Shown here piece by piece: positions 37,961 to 50,720 of a stretch of DNA of 64,000 nt (its first letter is position 1; each line of letters begins with the position of its first letter). The translations under genes were made by a program, and so were the position numbers. Where the stretch lies: NCBI GenBank assembly GCA_009617715.1, contig VTFK01000072.1, positions 248,001 through 312,000 of the forward strand, in the 5' to 3' direction. The DNA is from Plectrocnemia conspersa (taxonomy: Eukaryota > Arthropoda > Insecta > Trichoptera > Polycentropodidae). The notes under the pieces were generated by a model. That model saw only the letters and a program-made list of their open reading frames with translations. It did no database searches and was not told the origin of the DNA.

Positions 37961-38479
37961 TTGTAGTGAATGTCACAAGATTTTGCTTACTTTGAATTTG
38001 TAACACAAGGAACTAACGTTAATATGAAGATTGAATATCACTAATGAAATCATTTGAAACATTTAAGATAAAATTCATTTTCAAACTTTATAAACAATGT
38101 TTTTTATTAAATAATTAATAGTGTGCCGAAAAAAAACTCTTTCACGATCACTGCATAGACTGCATTGAAAAAGCAATAATGTTAGTATATATTAGTCAAT
38201 CGTATAGTGTAATGCTTTTAAAATATCTTTTGAACTTTTAATTTTTGGTTTAGAATATATTTAGAATAAGACTATTTAAAAATAATTATTAAATATTATC
38301 AGTACTAAATATATTAAATTAAACCATTTAGCGTATTAATAATTCTAATGTAAATATTTTATTATATCAATTAATTATTTTAATGTTTTCGTTCTGATTG
38401 TAATGATCAAACATTTAACTTGTTTAAACATGATAAACGTTTCTTGGTAAATTGAAAAGCATATATAGGAATATAATGT

Positions 38480-38830
38480 TCACATTGGTAATAATATTAT
38501 TCTTCCAATCACATTCCGTTTCCGATTACGACGAGAGATTTTATAAATATTTATTCTCCATACACAAACAGCCAGTCTTGTATTGCTCAATTAAAATTAA
38601 GTTCGCTACAAAATCTGCTAAAGGGAAACGTCGGCTCGAAGCAATAAAGCTGATGAAAAGCTCAAAGCTCTACGGGCGCTTCTCGGAATAAAGAACGAAA
38701 AAAATATTATCAAAAAGTAAAGCGTTAAAGAAACGTGTTTACACCGTTGTTGATTTCTAATTTCATTTATAACGATCGCCTGTGATGGCGCAATAGATTG
38801 TTTATGGAAAAGGCTCGGAAAAAATATTGA
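38480..38830. promoter_or_regulatory. Candidate cis-regulatory island
   Basis: Mixed, G+C-elevated sequence with opposite-strand 70-80 codon frames, typical of the other islands. It includes the GATTACGACGAG word at about 38524 and TGATGAAAAGCTC. Function is inferred. Confidence 0.35.
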
Positions 38831-39069
38831 CATTACATTATTAATTAGGGAAAAATATCAATTCGCAAACATAAATATGCTGTGTATATATATATGTGAA
38901 TATTATATAAAATTTAAAAAATCATAACATTTATATAAAGTTAGTAACAAAGTGATATTATAATTATTTGATTTTTATTTACATTAAAGGCCATTGATTT
39001 TTATTTACATTTACATTTTTAATGATAGATATACAATTTGGAGCTCTATGTATATTTTCATTATATATA
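38831..39069. other. AT-rich spacer
   Basis: Simple A/T sequence including a short duplicated GATTTTTATTTACATT word at about 38969 and 38996. Nothing else recognised. Confidence 0.5.
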
Positions 39070-39560
39070 CACTTAATGCGCACGGAAGTTTTATTATAAT
39101 TTTCGTGAAACTTCTCGTTGACGTTTCAACGAGTCGTGCCAGTTGAAAGCTTGGAAATTCATTGCAAGAAGAAGCTAATGCAAAAATCTCTCCATACACA
39201 CATACATACTTTCTTCACAAGCTTTTCGCTCATGCCTTTATAGTATTAAACTTAAATTATTATTTATAACTGCCATCATTTTCCACGCTTTCTCGAGAGT
39301 TTTCCGGGGAAAACAAAATGTGAGAGGAGGCCAAGGATCACGCGGAATCAATGACGCGAGCAGTCTATATTGGCGAAATATTTTTATTTACACACAATTA
39401 CCATTTTTATTAGCCGTGCGAGGAGAAGTTTTCGCGCACATAAATTCGTCGTTATCGCAGCGGTGGCCAACCGCCAGCAGCCGAACCATATTTACACACC
39501 GTGACCGTACGGAAATTCGCCTTATCGTGATGTAAAGTGTGTACCCAACAACGTTGCTTT
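39070..39560. promoter_or_regulatory. Candidate cis-regulatory island
   Basis: A G+C-elevated island with frames of 62 and 71 codons on opposite strands and no domain. It contains TTCGTCG and CAGCGGTGGCC words. Listed as a probable regulatory block. Confidence 0.35.
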
Positions 39561-40839
39561 ATGTATTCATATAAAATATGAATGTGCGCTATTATTATTA
39601 TAATATATGTAATAAAAAAGTGGTATTTATATTCGCGTTAAACAAGCGTGCCCCAGTTATCTTTTACGGCAAGGTTTATAAGTATTATTTTTATTTTCAT
39701 ATTACTAAAATTAGGTTAAATGATTATATTATACTTATAATATTCAGAAGGTAGAGTTAATCAAGAATTTATTTCTAAAGTTGGATTGACTTTTATTGTC
39801 TTTAGAATATCACAATATATTCTCAGTGTACCTCAATATTTTATAGTATTAGGAATGTGATATTTTTGTGTCTGCTCTTCTTTGCTACCCAACTTGGTTA
39901 TTCGGATACCCAGACTACCTACAACTCAGGTCGGTTAAAAATAGACTTTAAAATTATTGAGTAATTAGTTAAATTGTGTAAAATATATTATCGCCTATTT
40001 ATATAATATATCAGATATTTTTTTATATAAACGTACTCTTTCTGATAAGCTTAATAAACATATCTTTAGTAGCCAGTCAGTTACACTTGCAAATTTCATA
40101 TACAATTTTGTTATTGGAGGTTGTCATCCGATTTTTCTTGTTTTAAATGTATTTATTACACTCTGCAACTACATGTCTTTCAACACTATTTTTTTCCTTA
40201 TGAAAATTATCTTAGTGATATTTTATTTCAATTGTAGTTGACACTTTAATATTTACTGAATCACGCTTTAGAAACAAGGTTTATCAAAAACAAGTACAGT
40301 TAAAATAACAAAGAAATTTGCACTTTTCGGAAGATTGGTTGTCAAGCGAAACCAAAAGCTAGTGAAAATATTAATGAACTAATTAAAAACCACCTTTTAT
40401 GCAAATATTCAGAAACAATGCAGTTGTACCGCTCAAACAGTTTTATAACATGTGAACGGTATTCCTGCATCAGAAAAATAGTTTATAATTGATGTAAAAG
40501 GAGCCAGACGTAATAATTGCTGATCTTCATTAATTTCTGACAATTAATTGACTCAAACGCTGCTGTAGAATGATTATTTATAATTTATCACTTATTTCTT
40601 GTTCTTCACTTTTATTCCTATTAAGCCCGGAGCTCGCTTTCAATAAAGTTTATGGCAAATTTTTCTCAGATGATCTATTATAAGCATAGACCTACTAGTC
40701 GTCACCATTAAAATCTGAAGAAATGCCTTTCCACTTCCATCGTCAAATTTGGTCACATTCAATAGAAATTTTAATTATTTTAAATAATAAAAATAGTGTA
40801 AAACAACATAAAATATATAAACATGTGTTGGAAATATTT
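39561..40839. other. AT-rich spacer
   Basis: No gene is recognised. The composition is slightly more mixed at about 40260-40560 but lacks a frame. Confidence 0.5.
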
Positions 40840-41370
40840 TCACGTCATTTTTCATCTCATCGCAAATTTTGCAATCCGTAAAGAATCACCGGACGGGTCC
40901 AACCAACGTGCAAATTATCCAAACAAATTTAACGACGCATTTGCCATCGGCGCTTTTTGGACCCCGGCCAGGGAACAATGGCGCTGCTGTTTCAGATTTA
41001 TTCCTTCGGCCGGTTGATTTATGCGATAATAATTGCCTCCGGGACCCCCGGTTTTATTTCCGAACCCGCGACCCGTGTTATTAAACTCTGAACCGCGACG
41101 TGTTCATATTCTTCCCGTTCTTCTTTCAGAAGACAGCTAAGGGTGTGTGTGGTGTGGTGTTGTTCTGTTGTGTCGTTAATCAAAACTACACGCGCTCTCG
41201 TGTGTAGTACATAAATGTTGGTTAATAGCACTCGCGAGAACAATGCGCGAGCTCTATTCTTGGTGATTAATACGCGCACTTCGCGGAAATTAACCGAGCC
41301 CCGCAATGATCGCTGTAATTAATTTTTCGCAGGAAAACTGCTGCGAGATGAATTTATGACTCTCGACGAT
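40840..41370. promoter_or_regulatory. Candidate cis-regulatory island, GC-rich core
   Basis: A strong island whose core (about 40960-41100) has GACCCCGGCC, CGGGACCCCCGG and CCCGCGACCC words. A T/G-rich run follows at about 41140-41180. Frames up to 95 codons exist on both strands but show no family. Function is inferred from composition. Confidence 0.4.
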
Positions 41371-42714
41371 GGACGATATTTTATTATTACATGTTTTTAA
41401 CCCTTTCTATGTAACAAGACATAACTAAAAAAAATGTGTTTTATAAAGTTTTTTTTAAAGAATAGCTTTATATTTATGGCATGCTTACAACATTTTATTT
41501 AATGACTCACCTATATAACTATTTGTTTATATTAAAACATGCACTTGGCAAGTCTAAAAACGAGATCATTCCTATATTAAAGAAGTCTTGGCTTTCTGTC
41601 TTGTTCAGCACCCAGTGCGACGAGTTTATTAAACGAAGCATTGGGCACTCATTGACATTTTTAAATGGTCGTTAAATGCTTATCAAACTTCTTTTTTTGA
41701 ATGAATTTGATAATGACAATGGATCATTCTGCTTTAAGGCAATGAACATTCTTGTTAATTTTGTTATATAAAAAACTGCATGTCCTTTTAAAATATGATA
41801 TAAACATAAATTATATACACGATTTCCTTACTATATGCTAAATATTTTTAAATATTGGAATCTAATAAATTAAATAGTGATTCTTCATATTCACAAAATT
41901 AGAGTAAATTTTGCATTATTTATAATATCATAAAATATATTGTAAGATTTTCATATGATTATATGTGTCTTTAAAATGTTCAATATTTTAAAATTGATAT
42001 ATGATATAAAAACTCATTATAATTTTGTATTTCATAATACAATTTAAAAGCTATATAACATGTATGTAGTTTCTTTTAAAGAATTATTTAGAAAATATGC
42101 AAAATAAATATTTCTTATTTCTTGAAAAAAATTGTAGGGTTCTGGAAAATTCATATAAGAGGTTTTTTGTTAAAAATAAATTTACATTTAACAACCTCTG
42201 TAGTTCTGTAAAAAATGTGGTGACTTTTAATTCAATAAATTCACAGTTACATTCATTACATGTAGTACAAAAAACACTTCGAAAACATTTTTTAACAATA
42301 GTTTTATGACCGACTCTAGGAATTACGATACACAAACATTTAGTTTTGACTCTTATGGAAATTTGCTTAGTAGCATAAAATAATAAATGAAAGGATCAAT
42401 GACTTAAGAATGACTATACTATTTAGTAATGATTCCTTCGTCAGCTAAATGAAACAAGATCCAGTGTTTTAAGCTAATGCTATAAATCATATGATGTTTT
42501 GATTTTTCCCAAAACAATATGGAAAATATTATTTAATGTAAGGTGGCCATTAATTAAATACGCAATAAATATTTTATACAGAATGATTATATTACCGCAT
42601 TATATTATATTATTTATAAATTAATTATAAGATATATATTTTTATTTATATAAAATATTTTACTAATTTCATTAACAACCATTTGGTCAATATTTATGCA
42701 GATGAAATATATTA
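41371..42714. other. AT-rich spacer
   Basis: No gene is recognised. The plus-strand frame at 41481-41675 and the paired opposite-strand frames at 42084-42335 are A/T-driven and have no domain. Confidence 0.5.
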
Positions 42715-43138
42715 TAGTAAACAATTAAAATATGTACTATAAATAAATAACTCTATTTGTGTTAACACAGTTAGTTCAAGAGCTATCCATTTCATCATTA
42801 TTCATAAATGAGAAAGACATGATAAGAGTAGGTTTACGCCCTTACTATTAGTTCTCAAGCACGCGATACGGATATATGGATATATAGATAATGTTTTTAA
42901 TTTCTATAAATTTGTTCAAAATATAAACATGAGTAATGATAAGTATATTGAACGTATATCCATATCGTGTACTTTAGAGCTAATAGTAAACCCTGACTTG
43001 CCATCTCTTTCTCAATTATGAATAATGATGAAATAGATAGCTTTCGAACTGACTGTGTTAACGCAAATATAGTAGTATGTTTTAATATACATATGTTTTA
43101 CAATTATTTTATTTTGTTTATATTTTAATTGTTTACTA
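42715..43138. mobile_element. Foldback MITE of Tc1/mariner type, 424 bp
   Basis: The ends are the 19-bp terminal inverted repeat TAGTAAACAATTAAAATAT (42715-42733), found reverse-complemented at 43120-43138, flanked on both sides by TA (42713-42714 and 43139-43140). Inside, a second pair of much longer arms (about 42751-42876 and 42953-43072) is roughly 80% complementary, around a loop of about 75 nt. No transposase is encoded. TA target duplication is the hallmark of the Tc1/mariner superfamily, so it was probably mobilised by such an enzyme. A transcript would fold into a long imperfect hairpin. Confidence 0.85.
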
Positions 43139-44429
43139 TACTATAATTTATATGCATTTTACTTATATTATTATCCCTTTCAATGTTAATTTAGCATATG
43201 TGATTAGGTTTTGTAAAAAAATTGTAGATTTTTTGGTTTAATTATGAATGGTTTTTTTATTATATTGAAATTATACTTATTTATCATAATGTGTTTAGTA
43301 TCTTTAAATGTTGTTTGTCGGTGAATCTAATAGATATCCATTCATTTAAAATCGAAGTTGATGGTATGTCAAGTTTATGCTGTGACATATCAAAAAAATC
43401 ATAAATTCAAGATTCTAAACATTTTATTTGAAAATATTTAATGATAATGTAGTTAATATTTTTTTCTCTTGTGGAAATATATTTAACAAGCGGGTTAAGT
43501 TTCCGACATTTATGACCAATTATCTGTCGAGCAATTTATCCATATTTCGTGTTTCAAACAAAAAGAAGCTCTTAAACATTTTTTTTACTTCTAAGAATAC
43601 TTAATACGCTGATCCATTATTGTGGTGTCTACGAGTACTAATAAAACCAATAAGACGACCGTGTAAAAAAAACCTTTTGTCCCATTTATTTCATTATTAC
43701 ATTGTCGGTAAAAATATTTTTAAAAATAAAATGCTTATTAAATATTATAGAATATAAAAAGTTAATACTGCATATACTACTTAGTTAACACTATTTAGTT
43801 TAATTCCCTACAATGAATATTAAATTATTCTCCGCTTCTGCTTTTAAGCAAAATAGGTATTGTCGTTTTCGTAGTTCTAAGCAATGGAGATATTGTTTTC
43901 AAAAAATAAAATTTACGGATTAAAAAAAAAAAAATGAAAAAATAAATTTGTTAATTTTACTGGTATTTTATTTTGTAATACCGGTTGTATTTTGCCTTTC
44001 CAATGTTGCAATCCCTATTCACAATAAATGTCTATAATATATTTATAATATATATAATATTTGTTAAGCAATGTAATAAAATGGCAATAATAATTTAAAA
44101 AACTTTTCTTGTGCTACTGAATTATAAAGTCTTTGATAAAATATGACCTACTGACATACCGTTGAACTTCTAATTTCTAATTATTATTAATGTTTAGCTG
44201 GCAATTGTATATCGCAATATCGCAATCATCTTATCCAACTTTACAAACCTTTAATACCAATCGTTATTTCAACACGTCAGTTTTTATATAACACGAAAAA
44301 AGATGGACACTTTCATTACTCAACCAAATCATACAGAGCTGTGTATCAAGAGCAAAAAAATAATAATAGATATTTTTTCCAACTGTAACGAGAAAAAACG
44401 AATATCGTGAGAGAGACTGGGCAGAGCGA
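43139..44429. other. AT-rich spacer
   Basis: No gene or recognised repeat, apart from a short A-rich run at about 43920-43940. Confidence 0.5.
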
Positions 44430-44790
44430 AAGTGATCGAATTTCGCCATATTCAATTACGACACTGATCATCCTCGGTGTTATTAGCTGTCACTAGGGCC
44501 GGTGAAGAGTGAGAGAGAGAGAATGGAAAGAAATCCAAAGATTGATTGCTTGTCTCGGCTTCGTCAGTCAAAAGTTTTATTCGTCGAAGGGGCGATTTAT
44601 GAAAGCGGATTCCAATTACGACGAGTCGCGCTTTTTTGCGCCCGAGCCGCCAAACAATTAACGCGTACGCAACGACTATTATGGAAATTAATTACGAAAA
44701 AGCCATCAATCAAGTGCGAAATTTGAGGCACTGGGTCGCCGGATGACCGCGGGGTACCAAGTGACCCCGCGGGGGATTTAAAGTTACAAA
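44430..44790. promoter_or_regulatory. Candidate regulatory island ending in a GC hairpin
   Basis: A G+C-rich island with a short G/A run (GAGAGAGAGA) at about 44510. At its right edge is a perfect 9-bp inverted repeat, CCGCGGGGT (44747-44755) and ACCCCGCGG (44764-44772), separated by 8 nt. The overlapping 74-codon frame at 44502-44726 has no recognisable domain. Regulatory role is inferred. Confidence 0.4.
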
Positions 44791-44979
44791 TAGTAATTTA
44801 AAGAATTGCAAAACTGGCAAAAATTAGTATAGTTATTGAATAATAGCGGTACTGCTGTAAAATATTTTTTGTTATACTTACCAAAATTTTCAAAAGTTAT
44901 TTACTTTAGTTTATTAAGTAGGATTTCGCTGAATTTCTAACTAAACCACCATTTAACATAAGTTAGTTAACTATAATGG

Positions 44980-45260
44980 ACAGTTGATTGGATCACCCGC
45001 TTCACATATAACTCCAGCCCGAGGGTTCGTGTTAAACGCGTGTTTGTGGCATGTTTTATCTGAGAATATTTAAAGTTGGTCGTGTGTACTCAAGAAGATC
45101 TCCTAGTCCTGACTTCCGGCGGGTGGCCGGTGAGTTAGCATTCAATTTCCGATCCGGTAGACTCAGTTGCTGGCCCTGCAGACCTTCCGGTGCAAAATCC
45201 TCCCCCGTGAATCCTTTCGTTGAATACGTGAAAATATTTAAGAATTCGAAACCTTAGGAG
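44980..45260. promoter_or_regulatory. Candidate regulatory island or non-coding exon with a strong donor
   Basis: Within G+C-elevated sequence there is an ideal plus-strand splice donor, GGCCG followed by GTGAGT, at about 45126-45137. An acceptor-like TTTTATCTGAG lies about 80 bp upstream. The frame across it (from an ATG at 45051) has no family signature. It may be a small exon, possibly untranslated, but an island with a chance donor fits equally well. Confidence 0.35.
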
Positions 45261-45389
45261 TAAATTCGTGTTACGCGTTTTATAGCGTAGGTATTTATAT
45301 TAATACTATTAATAATAAAACTTATTATTGGAATATTGTTGAATTCCCGAAGGTCTTGAAATATCTGTCTTATTTATATTATTGGCTGA

Positions 45390-45560
45390 AAACATTGCTT
45401 TCCTAAAGCAACATTTCGTATAAGTGAAGGCACAACATGTCGTAGCCCCCAGGGTGCACACCCTTTGACGAAAACAAATGTGACCCTTACCAGCAGGCAT
45501 GCTGAAAAGGGGATGAAAATGCCGGAACTCGCCTTCTGTTTAATTGCCTGTATTTTAATA
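45390..45560. promoter_or_regulatory. Small candidate regulatory island
   Basis: Short mixed-composition block containing GCCCCCAGGGTGCACACCC and overlapping minus-strand frames without a domain. Confidence 0.3.
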
Positions 45561-45732
45561 GGATGCTTATGCAAGTAATAAACAATTGTAATATGTCAAA
45601 AAAAAAAAAGGTTGTTAATTATTTTGAAACGCATTTTGAGTCAGTTTACGATGTTAATATCAGTTACTATAATATATAAACGATTTTAATGGTAAAAAAT
45701 AATAAAAAAATAATAGGTTTATACTTATGCTA

Positions 45733-45836
45733 ATTTTAGTAAAATGTTAAAGAATAATAAAAAATAAATAAAAGTTTTATACTAACACTCTTTTAAGTAA
45801 AATATTAAAGAATAATAAAAAATAAATCAAAGTTTA
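45733..45836. repeat. 58-bp tandem duplication
   Basis: A roughly 45-bp core with GTAAAAT, AAAGAATAATAAAAAATAAA and AAAGTTT is present at about 45739 and again at about 45797 with a period of 58 bp. It is A-rich and shows no coding capacity. Confidence 0.7.
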
Positions 45837-46611
45837 TGCCATGATACATTTTAAAGCCATTAAAAAATATATATACAAAAATTGAAATACAGATTATTTT
45901 GATTGTTTGTTCATGTACCTCAAATCTTTTTGTTGTAAAAATGCATAACTTTTATACATAACCGATAATTTCACTATTCTTTCGGTGTTTGTTGACAGTT
46001 GTCGTATAATTGGTGCTATATAGGAACAGGATATTTTTGTTTCAATATTTTCAACCCTAAATCAACATTAGCAGTAAAAATATGATAATCTCAATTAAGC
46101 TTATTTATAAGTTTCAGCTCGGTCATAACACAATAATGGCAGTTGACATCCGCAATGCAATGGGCAGGGATGTTATTAAATTTATGAAGTGCCAAATGTA
46201 GTTATAAAAAAATCTAAGATATTTATAGGCGGGTGGTTCATAAGGGTTGTTAGTGAGGATATTAGGGCTGTCATCAATGCAGGCCTGAGATTACTGATAC
46301 AGAAGCTTGCACAAAAGCTCAGCGTGTCATCTACATAAGTTCATAGGCGTTTATTTTTTTTTAAGAAATTTGCTAATGTACAGAATATGGATATCTTATA
46401 AATTGTCTGAGGAAAATCTTGGGTGGCGAATCTTAATATGATTCTAGAACAGAAAAACATATTTTTAAATCAAATTGTTGTTAAATATGAAAAGTATATC
46501 TTTTTATTTAACATGCAACGTGAAAAGCGGTGGTTGGACGGCAATTAACCCCCAATTCCTACCCCGAGAACAGGATTACACCCCAATAAAATAATATTAT
46601 GCATTATGTGG
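45837..46611. other. Spacer with a coding-like scrap
   Basis: Mostly A/T-rich. At about 46135-46330 the composition becomes coding-like, with short open stretches in shifted frames (for example M-A-V-D-I-R-N-A-M-G-R-D-V). It may be a degraded element or gene fragment, but I do not recognise it. Confidence 0.3.
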
Positions 46612-46647
46612 GATATGAAGGACATAATTCATTATGTCCTTCATATC
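46612..46647. repeat. Perfect 17-bp inverted repeat, 2-nt spacer
   Basis: GATATGAAGGACATAAT (46612-46628) is followed after TC by its exact complement (46631-46647). A perfect palindrome this tight is best explained by a recent snap-back synthesis event. Confidence 0.85.
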
Positions 46648-48529
46648 TTAGCTAATTTGTATAAGAGCGACTCAAACCGTAAAAAGACATTCCCTTATGA
46701 ATTGAAGATTTTATTTTACACTAAGACAGCGCTTGCCCACATGTATCAATGCATTTTCTTAGGAACTCGTTTTAAAAATTGCTTCAAACGACTGTCGTCT
46801 TTTTAGATCCCTGAAACAGTTTTTAGGTATTTAGATATAAAAAAGCATTAAAATGTGGAAACTTATTGTAGAAAAAGATGGAGAATATAAAACTTAGTAA
46901 AAGTTTTACACCTTTTAATTTTTATTACACATTAAAAAACGCAAATACTTACGGGACAACCTGATATACATTTTTCAGTATTCACAAAAAATATTAATTT
47001 GTGTTACTTGCAATTTTAAATATGCCATTTATTAAAAGTTCACACACTTTACTTTAACTGTAGCTGTGAATACATTGTTTAACCCAAGTTTAAAGTGTAA
47101 GCGTAATAATATTTTTTACGTTTACACTAATAGCAGTTTAGTTTTTAGATTATAAGAATGAGAGTCGATTGTATTTATCTGATGAGACATTTTGGAACTT
47201 CGCTCTTAAGGGTTTGCTGTCATTGCAGCCCTCAGACCGATGTTTGATAAGAAATATCTCAATGTACAAACAATTAATTAGATTCATTTTATAATATGTT
47301 TATTTGGTGTAAAGTAACATCAACAGTAATATTTTTTTTGAATTAAAAGTCTTTCAAAGTTAGGTTATAAAAATAAAATATTAAACATAATCTTATACTA
47401 ATCTTGAAAATCTTATAAATAGTTTACAAATACTAACAATAAAATAACAATATCATTTTTATACCAGAATAAAAGTATTTTGCGTACCCATAATAAGCCA
47501 TTAATCTCATTTATTAAAAACTACGATGAAAGGCAAATTTATATATAATTTTCAAAGCATCTCTTATTACATCAAAGGATTAAAAAAACATTTTAGTTGT
47601 TTCAAATCTTTAGCTAAATATACTTAAATTAGCATGTAATATATTGTTTTCTATCTTTATTTTCTGTGCACTTTAATTATAAAAGATTTTTGTTTTTTAT
47701 TCTTCTTAAATTTTAAACACAGACTTTTTATTTTTTATTAAATTTTAGTTAAAAACAAAATTAAAAACCAGATTTCATTGTTCACATTATTTAAATATAT
47801 TTTTAGGGTACATAAAACCTTATTTGTCAAATATCCCATCTAACCTAAAGCCGATGCGATGTAATTTTTTTTTAAATAATCGTTTTGTCAACTACTTTTT
47901 AAATTAAATTTGCTAATTTCTATAATGAAAGTATTATATAAATATTTAAAATTTAAGCACTATTTTTCACTAATAGGATATTGTATGAAATCAAGAAAAC
48001 TATAATTTTCTTATGCGCTAGAAAAAGCAGAAATAATTTTTTTTACTGGCTTAAATAAAAAAAAATCCAAATTTATTCTAGTATATTATGATTGCAGTAA
48101 TAAAATGGCAATTTTTTCTTATAGTCTTAACCAAAAATAAAATTTTAATGTATGGAAAAAATCATAACAAATCTTTAGAAATATTTTATAACAATATTGG
48201 ATTCATAAAATACTTTGTAGAAGTTATTGGTATTGATTTAATGATAAAATTAAATACTAAAAAAAATAAGCTATATACATCAATATTTGATTATGGCATA
48301 CTAATGCTATGTTTAAATTAAGCATGCTATTTATTTATTATTTTCATTAATATATTTTGTAGTTATAATTTAAGGCTTGGTATGAATAAATATTCTATTA
48401 CTATTAAATAAATATTTTTCTAAGCTCGTTTTTGTAAAGTGCAGATACGTCGATTTCGTATATACGTACTTTTTAAGAATATTTTTCATGCTGCTGAATA
48501 CAACAGCATAATGAAATAAAATAATAAAA
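46648..48529. other. AT-rich spacer
   Basis: About 1.9 kb with no recognised gene or element. The 77-codon frame at 48088-48321 is very A/T-rich and is not called. Confidence 0.5.
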
Positions 48530-48920
48530 AAAGGTCTCGGAACACATGCATAGTCAGCGTTTCGTAAACTGGCTGATGTATTAGGGTCGGTCGTAATCAA
48601 ATTGGACTTTTTCTCAATATTAATACGACCGATTGGAAAATACGAAGCATGTGAAAATATTTATGGATCCCGGAAACTATACAAAGAAATTGCAAAAGTT
48701 TCGCCCGGGCCCGAAAGTTCAATAATCGGATTTTAAAGCGCGTGGGGTGGGTCCGAGCTCCAAGTAAATTGTTGGCTTTTGATGAAGTGCATTGCTTCGG
48801 GAGGGTTGATTTATGGGGGGTAGTCCAGAGAGAAAAAAACGGGTTCAAATTAGGAGGAAAACTTTTAATGGCCACTGACGTTTTTCCCGCACGCTGCCCG
48901 ATACGCTCGTGATTTATTAA
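48530..48920. promoter_or_regulatory. Candidate cis-regulatory island
   Basis: A G+C-rich island with an inverted pair, CGGTCGTA (48588-48595) and TACGACCG (48624-48631). A further GCCCGGGCCCG-type core lies at about 48702. Minus-strand frames of 76 and 92 codons cover parts of it but have no domain. Regulatory function is inferred. Confidence 0.4.
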
Positions 48921-49889
48921 ATTTGGTGTATGGCTAAAAAGTTTAGACTTTTAGTTTAGAACATCGTTGCCATTACTGTATTATTAAGAAAGTAAGTTTG
49001 TGCATATTTCAAGTGATGGATGATAATGGGTTTAAAGATAAATAGAAAAAATAATGACTTTTATGTCAACGAAGAGTACATAAAATATCTATGGTTGAGG
49101 CTATAAGTCGTTCGGGACTGGTCATATCAAGAATGGACCGGATATCGGATACCAAATCTTGGTCACAATCGTGTCTCTGGCTGTCTGTTTCTTTGCTGTT
49201 GTTCTAGATGTTTTAGATACGGCTTAATCATTGTAAAATATTTTATAAAAACTGCTTTTAAAGTTTCTTTAACATATAACGCACTAGTGCTCTTTAAAAA
49301 AAGCGACTCTAGAAGCGCTGAATAGGCGGTAGGAGAGGTTCCAGATGTAGGGAAAGTGCAATAAATAGGAGCAAGTCATACAAGTGCATAATTTCAATCT
49401 GATTTTTTGTATCTGTCATAGTTTTATTAAAAAATAATAAGATGATATTTGCATGTAGACTTGTCCTAACTTATTTTCTTTCTTAACATAATGAAATCCG
49501 TAAAAAAATGTGGACTAAAACTTAATTTTGTCTTATACATGTGTACTTATTTTAACACAAAAAGAAACTTCCATTTTATCTCATTTTTAAAAATAAGGTT
49601 TTAATATTAGCAAAATAATTATTAAAACACAAATTAAAAAAGTGTTTTATTTATCAAAATCTGATCTCTAGACGTTAGTTATAAAAGCATTTTAAGGAAA
49701 CGATACGATGTTTTTTTTTCGGTCGACATTATTTTTTTTTTAAAATTATAATCCCTGTTAATAAACAAAATATACATAAAAAGATGTGTTTCATCTGATG
49801 TAAGATTCGCAAAATTTAGGAAGAAGATTGTAATTATATAAATGCAGATTCCATTTTATATACGATACAATCTGTTTCTTTTCTCTCTT
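48921..49889. other. Spacer with a small coding-like patch
   Basis: A/T-rich apart from about 49091-49207, where an ATG frame of about 38 codons with a hydrophobic end is open on the plus strand. It matches no family I know. A mixed block follows at 49300-49380. No gene is called. Confidence 0.4.
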
Positions 49890-50200
49890 TTTTAAATACA
49901 AATCTCTTCCGTTCCGTTCGATGCCCATTGATTGAAACATCTGCGGACTATGACCCAGTAAAGAAACCGCCGCTGGACCGGGATGCTGGGATTCATTAAT
50001 CACGGGAAGCGCAGTGTGCCTCTGACGTGCTGCCCAACCGACCGAGCCAATCCGCTAATTATAACATTATCTCTTGACTAACATCTCTCTTTATCTCACC
50101 CCAACTTTTGCCCTTTAAGTCTATTTTTTCCATTTCTGCTTGTGTCGGTTTGCTTTTTATGTTTGCATTCGCCATTTAGATCCAGCGAAATTTGTACATT
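49890..50200. promoter_or_regulatory. Candidate cis-regulatory island
   Basis: Complex sequence with a G+C-rich core at about 49960-50050 and no frame of note besides a 70-codon minus-strand one ending in A/T-rich sequence. Function is inferred from contrast. Confidence 0.35.
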
Positions 50201-50509
50201 TTGATGAGATTTAAAAATGAATACATCCAAAGAACTTGCAACTAATTAAATGATTCGACTAATATATTTTTTTTTACGTTTTAAAAAGATTTATATATAA
50301 AATTATACATTTCATTTTTTTACCAACTCTTTTTTTGGAATTTATATAATAAATGGTCATTTACCATTTTTCTTTTACAGAATACTGTGATTTTAACTGA
50401 GTTAATTATGTTTTAATTTTAGAATTAATTATTAGTGTTAAATTAAATATTTGTTTGTCTGATTTTATACTGCATGTTTTATTTATTATAAACTATTTAA
50501 TTTCTATTT

Positions 50510-50720
50510 ACGTAAACGTCTGAATATCGTCTTTCCCCTCTGACAATATGTAAGAAGAGCCGTCAGCCAAGAGGGAACCACCACCCCATAATATTAATTT
50601 CCTTTTCCTGGAACTCGTTAAGGAAGTGCCAAGGTGTTCGTCGCACTTTGTTCCCTGAACACTGTGCAGACTTGACTGCATATATTTCATTACTTCCCAT
50701 CGGGATGATGCTAAAGGACG
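50510..50720. promoter_or_regulatory. Small candidate regulatory island
   Basis: A G+C-elevated block within A/T-rich spacer, overlapped by a 60-codon minus-strand frame with no recognisable domain. Confidence 0.3.

Noticed and set aside
42694..42712. Possible RT catalytic motif reading I-Y-A-D-E next to the MITE
   Set aside because: The second Asp is Glu and no flanking RT motif is present. Likely chance.
48088..48321. 77-codon frame rich in Ile, Lys and Asn
   Set aside because: Composition follows the A/T-rich DNA, with no domain and no splice sites.
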